Source of the DNA: Sulfitobacter sp. CW3
GTDB taxonomy: Bacteria > Pseudomonadota > Alphaproteobacteria > Rhodobacterales > Rhodobacteraceae
DNA: 64,000 nucleotides
Assembly (NCBI RefSeq): GCF_019392245.1
Contig: NZ_JAHXRL010000002.1
Location: 186,001-250,000, forward strand
Reading direction: 5' to 3'
The notes under the pieces: model-generated
What the model was told of the DNA's origin: nothing
The model's input: only the letters and a program-made list of their open reading frames with translations
Databases searched by the model: none
Part shown: positions 10,487 to 17,964 of the stretch, piece after piece
Numbering within the stretch: position 1 is the first letter of the stretch
Layout: every line of letters starts with the position of its first letter
Made by a program: the position numbers and the translations under genes

Positions 10487-10873
10487 TCACAGCGGCAGTG
10501 AGCGGAGTTTCGCTGGCAATCTGCATGGTTTCCCGCTCGCGGCGATGCAGACAATCGTGACGGCGGCACGAAACAGCAACGTCTCGTCGCGCCATACCTC
10601 TTGGGCCATTTCCATACGCGCAGGCCCGATGGACGTCGCCCATGTGCGCACCTCAAGCAGATCGTCGAAAACCGCAGGCGCAATATAGTCTGCCTCGACC
10701 CTGCGAACGGCAAAAACCACGCCGTCCGCTTTCATCTCAAGCTGGTCGATCCCGATCTCGCGCACCCAATCGCTGCGCCCGCGTTCAATATATCGCAGAT
10801 AATTCGCGTAATATACGATCCCCGCCATATCGGTATCTTCATAGTAAACGCGAATGGGCAGAATATGGGTCAT
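10487..10873 (-). CDS. ybgC: Tol-Pal associated acyl-CoA thioesterase YbgC
   Basis: Hot-dog fold thioesterase encoded with tol-pal in many proteobacteria. 128 aa. The motif YYEDTDMAGIVYYANYLRY near residues 10-28 has the catalytic Asp of the 4-hydroxybenzoyl-CoA/YbgC family, and ERGRSDWVREIG follows. Its start overlaps the stop of the upstream unknown gene by four bases, so the two are coupled. It precedes tolQ. Confidence 0.94.
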   Translation of the reverse strand: MTHILPIRVYYEDTDMAGIVYYANYLRYIERGRSDWVREIGIDQLEMKADGVVFAVRRVEADYIAPAVFDDLLEVRTWATSIGPARMEMAQEVWRDETLLFRAAVTIVCIAASGKPCRLPAKLRSLPL

Positions 10874-11493
10874 TGGGGTTTGTTTAACCTCGCGAAAAGA
10901 CGCAGTGCATGGGATGCATCCTGCGCAACAGATGGCAACACAGGATCATAAGCCGCCCGCAAAAGTTCGGCAACATCGGGCCGCAGGATCGTTGTGCCCT
11001 CTGCCACAGCCAAGGGCGACTGGTCTTTGAATGCCGCCTCGGACCAAAGCAAAAAGGACTGCACAATCTGGCTCAGCGCCAAGGTTTGTGCGGGGACCGC
11101 GCTTAGATGCTTGTCCATGCGCAGGAAGACAAAGCACGCCTTGATCGCGCCATCCTCGTCAAACCGGAACAAACGGTACTGGTTGGCATCCACGGCTTTC
11201 AGTTTCTCGACCAATGGCTCCAAATCCGGCACCAACCGGTCCAGCCCAGGCACCTCGGGCAACTCGTCCCATTCCTTGAAAAAGAACATCATCAGGTTGC
11301 TGCCCAATTCCGGGTCCGTCTCGGCAATCTTGTGGCCGGACAGCACGCAAACCGCCTCAAGCGCGCCCTTGATGACCGACAACGTCGCATCATCCACCCC
11401 GAACACAACCGGGGACACAGGCCGCCCCCAACGTGCAAACGCAAAGTCGCCGCTGTCGCGTGTGAACAGTTTCTCGATATCTTGTGGTGTCAT
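10870..11493 (-). CDS. Conserved unknown protein between ruvB and ybgC
   Basis: Not recognised. 207 aa with the start I chose, an ATG at 11493 giving MTPQDIEKLFTRDSGDFAFA. GGAAG lies a few bases upstream, and that binding site is part of a repeated intergenic element (11500-11530). An alternative TTG at 11547 would overlap ruvB and is less attractive. The protein is acidic and soluble, with no signal peptide or membrane helix. It overlaps ybgC by four bases, so it is made with the Tol-Pal proteins. Confidence 0.75.
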   Translation of the reverse strand: MTPQDIEKLFTRDSGDFAFARWGRPVSPVVFGVDDATLSVIKGALEAVCVLSGHKIAETDPELGSNLMMFFFKEWDELPEVPGLDRLVPDLEPLVEKLKAVDANQYRLFRFDEDGAIKACFVFLRMDKHLSAVPAQTLALSQIVQSFLLWSEAAFKDQSPLAVAEGTTILRPDVAELLRAAYDPVLPSVAQDASHALRLFARLNKPQ

Positions 11494-11499
11494 CAGGTC

Positions 11500-11530
11500 T
11501 TCCAAATGGTCTAAAATCCTCGCCGAAGGC
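11500..11530 (-). repeat. 31-nt intergenic element, copy 1
   Basis: Thirty-one bases ending next to ruvB that match the copy at 17901-17931 at 27 positions. On the minus strand the element begins GCCTTCGGCGAGGATTT and ends CCATTTGGAA; the four differences are clustered in its middle. Its last bases, GGAA, are the likely ribosome binding site of the unknown gene starting at 11493. Confidence 0.7.
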
Positions 11531-11539
11531 TGCGCTACG

Positions 11540-12559
11540 TCAGCCAAACAGGTCTGCCCGTGGTTTTGGCGGTGCCATCCCCAAATGGGTCCAAGCCTTT
11601 TGCGCCAGCATCCGCCCGCGCGGCGTACGTTGAATCAAACCCTGCTGCAGCAAAAACGGCTCGATCACCTCTTCCAGCGCATCGCGTGATTCTGATAGGG
11701 CGGCTGACATCGTTTCAATGCCAACCGGTCCGCCTTGGTAATTCTCGGCGATGAGACGCAGATACCGGCGGTCGGCACTGTCCAACCCCAGCCGGTCCAC
11801 GCCGAGCCGCGTCAGCGCCATGTCGGCCAATTCCCGCGTCACGCGGCCGTTGCCTTCGACCACCGCAAAATCCACCACACGCCGCAACAAACGCCCTGCA
11901 ATGCGCGGCGTACCACGGGCGCGCTTGGCGATCTCGCGCGCCCCCCCCTCATCTGCCGGTGCCCCCAGTTTGCGGGCATTGCGGTCCACGATAATGAACA
12001 GTTCGTCCTCGGTATAAAACTCAAGCCGCGTCGGAATACCAAAGCGGTCGCGCAGCGGCGTGGTCAGCAGACCCATGCGCGTCGTGGCCCCCACCAGCGT
12101 AAAGGGCTGCAATTCAATCCGCACGGTGCGCGCGGCAGGCCCTTCGCCAATGACCAAATCCAGCTCGAAATCCTCAAGCGCGGGATAGAGCACCTCTTCG
12201 ACCGCCGGGTTCAGACGGTGGATTTCGTCAATAAACAACACATCGCGGGCTTCAAGATTGGTAAGGATCGCGGCCAGATCGCCAGCCTTGGCCAGTACCG
12301 GCCCAGAGGTCATGCGAAACCCCACGCCCAATTCGCGCGCCATAATCTGTGCCAGCGTCGTCTTGCCCAAACCGGGGGGGCCATGGAACAACGTGTGGTC
12401 CATCGCCTCTTCGCGTTGTTTGGCGGATTGGATGAACACCTTAAGGTTCGATCGCGCCTCGGCTTGGCCCACGAATTCATCCAGCATCTGCGGCCGCAAC
12501 GCGCGGTCAAAATCCTCTGGCAGCGGATCGGGCCGCAAGGTGGGGTCGCTATCGATCAT
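11540..12559 (-). CDS. ruvB: Holliday junction DNA helicase RuvB
   Basis: AAA+ motor that drives branch migration of Holliday junctions with RuvA. 339 aa. It has the RuvB start [11 protein letters not shown], Walker [13 protein letters not shown], Walker [12 protein letters not shown], sensor [17 protein letters not shown], and a C-terminal winged helix ending in [13 protein letters not shown]. It follows ruvA after a gap of about 45 bases. The leftward order ruvC-ruvA-ruvB is standard for alphaproteobacteria. Confidence 0.98.
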   Translation of the reverse strand: MIDSDPTLRPDPLPEDFDRALRPQMLDEFVGQAEARSNLKVFIQSAKQREEAMDHTLFHGPPGLGKTTLAQIMARELGVGFRMTSGPVLAKAGDLAAILTNLEARDVLFIDEIHRLNPAVEEVLYPALEDFELDLVIGEGPAARTVRIELQPFTLVGATTRMGLLTTPLRDRFGIPTRLEFYTEDELFIIVDRNARKLGAPADEGGAREIAKRARGTPRIAGRLLRRVVDFAVVEGNGRVTRELADMALTRLGVDRLGLDSADRRYLRLIAENYQGGPVGIETMSAALSESRDALEEVIEPFLLQQGLIQRTPRGRMLAQKAWTHLGMAPPKPRADLFG

Positions 12560-12604
12560 TCAATTTCCAAAACTTTGGGGCGGTCTGGTGCCAATGGCCC
12601 CACT

Positions 12605-13270
12605 CTACCCTTTGGGCGCAAGAAGTTTCAACGCCGCGCGGATCAGGGTCGGCGTTTCCGCATCAGGGTTTTCGCCAGCGGCTTGCGCCACGGCCCCTGC
12701 GGCATCGCCCGGACCATAGCCAAGATTACCAAGCGCAGAGAGCGCCTCGGCCTGTGCGGATTGGTTCGGGGCGGGTTTGGTTCTGCCCCTTGGCGCGGAC
12801 GGCTCAATCACTTGCGCTGCTTCAACCTCGCCGTGGGCCTCTGCCAACGTGCCCGTCATCGCCATAACGCCCGGCGCTTTATCCTTGAGGTCAAGCACCA
12901 CGCGCTGTGCGATTTTCGGGCCGACACCTTTGGCCGCTTTAACAGCATTCCAATCGCCCAGCGCAATCGCACGGCTGACACCATCAGGGCCGAGCGCCCC
13001 CAAAATCGCCAGTGACGCTTTGGCCCCCACCCCTTGAACAGAGGTCAGCAACCGGTGCCATTCCTTTTCAACAAGGGTCTGGAACCCGAACAATTGCATA
13101 AGATCTTCGCGGACGACCAGATCGGTGAACAAGGCAACGGCCTCTCCTACCCCCGGTAGGGCAGCCAATGTGCGATCCGAACAATACACCAGATATCCAA
13201 CGCCCCGCACATCAATCAGCACATGGTCGGGGGCACGGTAATCTATACGGCCTGTGATCTTGCCAATCAT
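12605..13270 (-). CDS. ruvA: Holliday junction complex subunit RuvA
   Basis: Binds the four-way junction and loads RuvB. 221 aa from the ATG at 13270, which overlaps the ruvC stop by four bases and gives [20 protein letters not shown], the normal RuvA N-terminus; an upstream frame extension to 13330 is ignored. It has the OB fold, helix-hairpin-helix segments ([15 protein letters not shown] and [18 protein letters not shown]), a linker, and a C-terminal RuvB-binding domain. Confidence 0.97.
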   Translation of the reverse strand: MIGKITGRIDYRAPDHVLIDVRGVGYLVYCSDRTLAALPGVGEAVALFTDLVVREDLMQLFGFQTLVEKEWHRLLTSVQGVGAKASLAILGALGPDGVSRAIALGDWNAVKAAKGVGPKIAQRVVLDLKDKAPGVMAMTGTLAEAHGEVEAAQVIEPSAPRGRTKPAPNQSAQAEALSALGNLGYGPGDAAGAVAQAAGENPDAETPTLIRAALKLLAPKG

Positions 13271-13773
13271 GCGCTGGCCCTCGCCACCGCTTGCGCCAAG
13301 GTGCTGGCCCCACCGTGATGGGCATGGCAAATCGCAATCGCCAGCGCATCAGCCGCATCCGGGCCTGCGATTTCGATCCCCGGCAGTTGCATGCGTACCA
13401 TATGCATCACCTGCCCCTTATCGGCGTGCCCCACGCCCACAACGGTTTTCTTGACCGTGTTTGGAGCATATTCCCCGACTGACAGCCCGGCCTGTGCAGG
13501 GACCAGCATCGCGATACCGCGTGCCTGCCCCAGCTTGAGCGTCCCTGCGCCGTCCTTGTTTACGAAAGTTTGTTCAACTGCGGCTGATTGCGGCCGATAG
13601 GTGACCATGATTCTGGTAAGCTGGGCGTGCAGCGACAATAGCCGCGACGCAAGATCGGGGCCCTCGGACACACAAACCCCATTTGCGACATGACTGATCC
13701 GGCTGCCAGCGACATCAATGACCCCCCACCCCATGTTGCGCAGCCCCGGATCAATGCCAATTACCCGTATCAT
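13267..13773 (-). CDS. ruvC: Holliday junction resolvase RuvC
   Basis: Endonuclease that resolves Holliday junctions. 168 aa starting [20 protein letters not shown], with the first catalytic Asp at position 8. A second acidic residue lies in AAVEQTF, and the closing acidic cluster in [17 protein letters not shown]. It is the first gene of the leftward ruvCAB operon. Confidence 0.98.
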   Translation of the reverse strand: MIRVIGIDPGLRNMGWGVIDVAGSRISHVANGVCVSEGPDLASRLLSLHAQLTRIMVTYRPQSAAVEQTFVNKDGAGTLKLGQARGIAMLVPAQAGLSVGEYAPNTVKKTVVGVGHADKGQVMHMVRMQLPGIEIAGPDAADALAIAICHAHHGGASTLAQAVARASA

Positions 13774-14101
13774 GTGCTTATTTACCTCAGTTTTTACTTA
13801 TTTTGAGAACTAGCACAAAACACGAACATCCACCAAGGCTTTTCCGAACCGCCCTGAAAACGCCACAATTGACCAAGCTTGCGGTGAAAACTGCGCAAAA
13901 GCGACGCTCGGCATGCCGCACACGTCACCTGTGCCTGCCGCAAATTCACCATATTTTATTAAAGCTTTGCGATTTATGCTGCCATGCAGAAAACGCAGGT
14001 CACACATGCAACTCTGGGAGTTGTCGCAAGTTTTCAAATTGCCTAGTTGCCGAGCATAACGATGCAACAATCAGCTTTTTTGAAATCCAAGGATGACTCC
14101 A
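13774..14101. other. Divergent intergenic region ruvC / DUF1127 gene
   Basis: Some 330 bases with no convincing gene on either strand, visibly richer in A/T than the flanking genes. It must hold the ruvC promoter (leftward) and the promoter and leader of the small DUF1127 gene (rightward). I found no clear -35/-10 pair and no canonical LexA box. Two GTTC words upstream of ruvC are spaced 17 bases apart rather than the 11 expected. Confidence 0.5.
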
Positions 14102-14320
14102 ATGTCTATGTTCTACACACCTACAACCAACTACGCGACTGCCTCCACGGTCAACCGCGCTTTCTCCCACCTGGGTGACATCATCGCCAGCGTAATTGCC
14201 TGGAACGATGCACGCGTAACACGCAACGCTTTGTCTTCTCTGACAGACCGCGAACTGGATGATATCGGCCTGACACGTGGCGATATTGAAAACGTCGCGC
14301 TGAACCATTTCGTTCGCTAA
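14102..14320 (+). CDS. DUF1127 small protein
   Basis: A 72-residue protein of the DUF1127 (YjiS-like) family, common in multiple copies in roseobacters. The C-terminal part (VIAWNDARVTRNALSSLTDRELDDIGLTRGDI) carries the family hallmark L-(S/T)-D-(R/H)-x-L-x-D-IG-L-x-R-x-x-I. AGGA lies eight bases before the ATG at 14102; an in-frame ATG at 14093 would sit on top of that site. DUF1127 proteins studied elsewhere affect RNA turnover and phosphate or stress responses; the role here is unknown. It is monocistronic, with a strong terminator 50 bases downstream. Confidence 0.85.
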   Translation: MSMFYTPTTNYATASTVNRAFSHLGDIIASVIAWNDARVTRNALSSLTDRELDDIGLTRGDIENVALNHFVR

Positions 14321-14369
14321 CGCGAGATGCCAGACCCAAGCCCCAAGGGCAGTCCGCTGGACAGAAAAT

Positions 14370-14406
14370 AGCCACGCTTACCAAATGGTAGCGTGGCTTA
14401 TTTTTT
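14370..14406 (+). terminator. Rho-independent terminator after the DUF1127 gene
   Basis: AGCCACGCT-TACCA pairs with TGGTA-GCGTGGCT through a 13-bp stem with one bulged T, followed directly by TATTTTTT. It is the strongest terminator in the window and suits a short, abundant transcript. Confidence 0.85.
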
Positions 14407-14489
14407 GGGGTATCCGCATTTTGCGTTGATGGTCTTCGGGGCGGTGCTGACATGGTAGGATTTAGTGTCGGGTTTGAGCCCAAATTGAT

Positions 14490-15014
14490 TTATAGGGGTT
14501 CAGATCGGTGAACCCATACCTCAGCGTCTGGTTCGTGAGCCGCGCGAGTGCCATCTGTCTTCGCTCCGAGACGTTTCGCAACCGCTTGCGAACGGTGATT
14601 TTCGCAAGCGATGTAGCTTACCAAGTGATTGAATCCATGCGCTTGATACGCCCAGCTACGAACGGCTTGCCCAGCTTCGGTTGCGTATCCGTTGCCCTCG
14701 GCCCCTTCAAAAAGATGCCACGCGAGCTCAACTTCGGGCCAGTTTGAGTGTTTTAGCAGCCCCACACGACCGACAGGATGGCTCCGCCCATGTTCAACCA
14801 ACGTAAAGAATCCAAACCCGTGCCATTGCCAGTGACCAACCCCAGTCAAGAAGCCAAACCAAGCTTGTTCTTTGCTGACCGTCTCTCCCTGAGCGTGCAT
14901 CCTCGGCGAACTCGTCATGAATCGGGTAAGCTCGGGTAGGTCGCTTCGTAGGGGGCCACGTAGGATTAGGCGCTCCGTTTCGAGGACTGGCGCAGACGTC
15001 AAAGCCATAACCAT
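14490..15014 (-). CDS. GNAT acetyltransferase, RimJ/RimL type
   Basis: A 174-residue N-acetyltransferase of the RimJ/RimL branch of GNAT. It opens with VLETERLILRGPLRSDLPEL, has a core around VGRVGLLKHSNWPEVELAW with the acetyl-CoA loop in EGNGYATEAGQAVRSWAY, and ends VAKRLGAKTDG. The substrate is unknown. The ATG at 15014 has GGAG six bases upstream. It stands alone, facing the terminator of the DUF1127 gene. Confidence 0.85.
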   Translation of the reverse strand: MVMALTSAPVLETERLILRGPLRSDLPELTRFMTSSPRMHAQGETVSKEQAWFGFLTGVGHWQWHGFGFFTLVEHGRSHPVGRVGLLKHSNWPEVELAWHLFEGAEGNGYATEAGQAVRSWAYQAHGFNHLVSYIACENHRSQAVAKRLGAKTDGTRAAHEPDAEVWVHRSEPL

Positions 15015-15181
15015 ATCAGACTCCGTTTAACCATCATTTTATGCATTATAAGATGCGGCAACCAGACTGATACACCACCTTCATCCGCGAACGGTAAGAC
15101 AATATTATTCGCAGTGCGCACCAACACAGCACGCCCCCCTGCTTCTCTAGCACTCAATCTTAAATTATCCCACCGGGGTAG

Positions 15182-15544
15182 TTAAAGCCGCGCAGTACCG
15201 TGATGCAGCGCCAGCCCGATTGTGTTCGACACTGCCTGCGTCACCGGATCGATCTGCAAAAGCCAGGCCCCTGCACGCTCAACCAAGTTTCCGTCGCTTA
15301 GGGAATTGACCCGGCTTTGATATGTGCCCGCCCCGGCTGCCGACAGTGCAAGTGCCTTGAACAGGAAAAACATAACCGCCAGCACCAAAAGGTATTTGAT
15401 GGGCAATCCTGTATCACGACGTCGCGGATGCGCGATAATAAGCCCGTCGTTGCGAATTGTTGTATAATATCCGTTTGCCAAAGCTTTATGCTGACGATCC
15501 AACTGATCGACGCGCTTTTTAAATTGCTGGTTATTATTGGCCAT
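15182..15544 (-). CDS. Small single-pass membrane protein, unknown
   Basis: Not recognised beyond a conserved roseobacter-type hypothetical protein. 120 aa from the ATG at 15544, which has GAGG five bases upstream and gives MANNNQQFKKRVDQLDRQH; the frame continues upstream to 15694 without a good start. The N-terminal 50 residues are basic and coiled-coil-like. A membrane helix (IKYLLVLAVMFFLFKALALS, about residues 50-70) follows, then a periplasmic tail. It lies just downstream of prmA on the same strand. Confidence 0.65.
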   Translation of the reverse strand: MANNNQQFKKRVDQLDRQHKALANGYYTTIRNDGLIIAHPRRRDTGLPIKYLLVLAVMFFLFKALALSAAGAGTYQSRVNSLSDGNLVERAGAWLLQIDPVTQAVSNTIGLALHHGTARL

Positions 15545-15650
15545 GATCGCCTCAAATTGCGTAAGGTCCCCACCTTCAGCGATGGGAACAATACAACAGA
15601 AACGTGTCATTTTCCACAAATTTACACGAAATAGGTTATAAAATGACGGT

Positions 15651-16526
15651 TTATTGAGGCTGTTTTTCGACGGTAAGCGTCGTCCAGTCGCCAATCACCT
15701 CTCTATTCAGCAGATTGATGCCGGATTGTGCATAAACCTCAATGACGTCATCGGCCTGCTCGTTCAGGATGCCCGATAGAATCGCTTTGCCGTTTGGGGC
15801 CAGCGCAGCGGCCATATCAGGGGCCAATGCCACCAAGGGCCCCTTGAGGATATTGGCAAAGATTAAATCGAACGGGGCCTTTGCGGCCAAGTCAGGGTGA
15901 TCAAAGCCCGCAGCCTCGACGCAAATCAGCCGATCGCCCAAACCGTTTGCAGCCGCATTCGCGCGGGCCACGTCAACGGCGACCTCATCAATGTCGCTGG
16001 CCAGGACGGGGTTCGGCCAGATCCGCGCAGCCGCCATCGCCAGTACTGCCGTACCGCAGCCAATATCAGCAACGCTTTGCCCGACCATGCCATCATTGGC
16101 CAAGCGGTCCAGCGCGCGCAGACACCCCAATGTCGTGCCGTGATGCCCGGTGCCAAACGCCATCGCAGCCTCGATCAACAGCGGTTCACAGCCTTCGGGC
16201 ACCTTATCGGCATCATGGCTACCGTAGACGAAAAACCGGCCCGCCTCGACGGGGGACAATTCGCGGCGCACATGGGCCACCCAGTCGGTCTCGGGCAGTT
16301 CGGAAACGACAAAATTCTTGGCCCCCATGGTCGCGGCCAAAATCGCCAATGCGGTCTGGTCGGGGGCTTGCTCGAAATAGCCGCCCACTTCCCACAGGCC
16401 CGATCCGTCTTCCACTTCGAACACGCCCACGCCTGTTGGTTCAGGTATCAACCTCTCCATCGCCTCGCCCAAGGCATAGGCGGGTTTGCGTCCTTCAAGG
16501 GTGGTCAGGGCAGTGAATGTGGGCAT
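15651..16526 (-). CDS. prmA: Ribosomal protein L11 methyltransferase
   Basis: SAM-dependent methyltransferase that modifies ribosomal protein L11. 291 aa from the ATG at 16526, which has GGAGAG upstream; an upstream extension to 16580 is probably not translated. The PrmA signature AFGTGHHGTTLGCLRAL precedes the SAM motif VADIGCGTAVLAMAAAR, followed by ASDIDEVAVDVARANAAANG and FANILKGPL. It stands between a small membrane protein and an MFS carrier, so the context adds little. Confidence 0.94.
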   Translation of the reverse strand: MPTFTALTTLEGRKPAYALGEAMERLIPEPTGVGVFEVEDGSGLWEVGGYFEQAPDQTALAILAATMGAKNFVVSELPETDWVAHVRRELSPVEAGRFFVYGSHDADKVPEGCEPLLIEAAMAFGTGHHGTTLGCLRALDRLANDGMVGQSVADIGCGTAVLAMAAARIWPNPVLASDIDEVAVDVARANAAANGLGDRLICVEAAGFDHPDLAAKAPFDLIFANILKGPLVALAPDMAAALAPNGKAILSGILNEQADDVIEVYAQSGINLLNREVIGDWTTLTVEKQPQ

Positions 16527-16587
16527 AACTCTCTCCGCAAGTTGCTGACGTCGCCTACGCAGGCGCGCCGGTTCGGTCAAGGTCTGG

Positions 16588-17820
16588 CTATTGCGCCGCC
16601 ACGGGCAGCGGGCGCGAAAATATCGTCTCGTGGCCCGGCATGGGGTGGCGCGGGATCATCAGGGACAAGATCAACGAAACGCCCGCCATCGCCGCGGCCA
16701 GTACAAAAACCGCAGCGGGCGACACCAGCCACAGCAGGCCAAGGCCAACGGGCAGGAACACAGCGGCAATGTGGTTAATGGTAAACGCAACAGCAGCAGT
16801 GGGCGCAATATCACCGGGATCGGCGATCTTCTGGAAATAGGTCTTCAAGGCCAGCGCCAGCGCGAAAAACATGTGGTCCAGCACATACAGGCTCGCTGCC
16901 ACAACCACGCCCCAACCCAGATAATAAACGCCGCCATAGGCCAGAAACACGATAATCAGCCCGATATACTCGAACGACAACGTCCGCCGTTCTCCGAAAA
17001 AGCCGACAGCCCGCCCCATAAGCGGCGCGAAAATCATGTTGGCAATAAGGTTGATCAAATACAGCAGGGTGATTTCATGCACATCAAACCCAAAGCGTTC
17101 GACCATCATGAACCCGGCGAATACCACAAATATCTGGCGCCGCGCGCCCGACATGAACTGCAACGCATAATACAGCCAGTAACGCTTGCGCAGCACCATC
17201 TTTTTGACCTGCGGATGCGGGGCCTCGAACTGCGGATAGGCAAACAGCGCAAACAGGGCGATTACCACGGTGACACTGCCGCCGATCATGTAAACGATAT
17301 TATAAGACAGCGACAGCGTGTCCCACAGCGCCATAATCGCCAAATACGCCACCAAGGTCGCGGCCGACCCTGCGGCCATCAGCCAGCCAATCATGCGCGG
17401 CGCGTCCTCGATCTTGAGCCATTGCAACTGCAGCGACTGGTTCACCGTCTCATAATAATGAAACCCGATCGAACTCAGCATGGTGATCGTCAAAATACCG
17501 CCCATTGACGGGAACCAAGCCGTGACAGCCGTGGCTGCCCCCAGCAAAACAAGTGACACCAGCCCCAAGACCTGTTCGCGGACAAAAATGATGATCGCGA
17601 TAACGCCGACCGCCAAAAACCCGGGGATCTCGCGCACCGTGTGCAGCAAACCGATGTCCGAACCGTCAAAGTTCGCGACCTCAATGACAAAGTTATTCAG
17701 CAGGGCCGACCATGTATTAAACGCAATCGGCATGGCCAAGGCCATTAGGAACAAAAGCGCTACGGGACGGCGCCAAAACGGTTGATGCTTGGCATCCTCA
17801 AGGGTCACATATTGGGTCAT
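16588..17820 (-). CDS. MFS transporter
   Basis: A 410-residue inner-membrane carrier of the major facilitator superfamily with about 12 hydrophobic segments. An ordinary MFS loop is not easily pinned, but the two six-helix halves are evident, separated by a charged stretch (PQFEAPHPQVKKMVLRKRYW) near residue 205. The substrate is not recognisable. AAAGGG precedes the ATG at 17820. It lies downstream of priA on the same strand, with a repeat element (17901-17931) in between. Confidence 0.8.
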   Translation of the reverse strand: MTQYVTLEDAKHQPFWRRPVALLFLMALAMPIAFNTWSALLNNFVIEVANFDGSDIGLLHTVREIPGFLAVGVIAIIIFVREQVLGLVSLVLLGAATAVTAWFPSMGGILTITMLSSIGFHYYETVNQSLQLQWLKIEDAPRMIGWLMAAGSAATLVAYLAIMALWDTLSLSYNIVYMIGGSVTVVIALFALFAYPQFEAPHPQVKKMVLRKRYWLYYALQFMSGARRQIFVVFAGFMMVERFGFDVHEITLLYLINLIANMIFAPLMGRAVGFFGERRTLSFEYIGLIIVFLAYGGVYYLGWGVVVAASLYVLDHMFFALALALKTYFQKIADPGDIAPTAAVAFTINHIAAVFLPVGLGLLWLVSPAAVFVLAAAMAGVSLILSLMIPRHPMPGHETIFSRPLPVAAQ

Positions 17821-17900
17821 ACTTCACCCTTTACGCCCCATTCCCAACCTTGACGAGGTCAAATCAAACGAAAGCCGCTCAATGATATCCCGTCCCCATT

Positions 17901-17931
17901 TTCCAAATGGAAATAAATCCTCGCCGAAGGC
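17901..17931 (-). repeat. 31-nt intergenic element, copy 2
   Basis: Matches the element at 11500-11530 at 27 of 31 positions. Here its minus-strand middle is ATTTCCATTTGGAAAT when read with flanking bases, a small perfect palindrome. It lies between the priA stop and the MFS gene, about 80 bases before that start codon. Confidence 0.7.
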
Positions 17932-17964
17932 ATGTTTTGCCGCTCAGGCAAAACCAATCAGGAC

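Noticed and set aside
11735..13015. Plus-strand frame of 426 codons
   Set aside because: Antisense to ruvB and ruvA, which are certain; no ribosome binding site and no recognisable domain.
13807..13827. Possible SOS box upstream of ruvC
   Set aside because: GTTC words on the minus strand are 17 bases apart (13-base spacer), not the 7-base spacer of the alphaproteobacterial LexA box.
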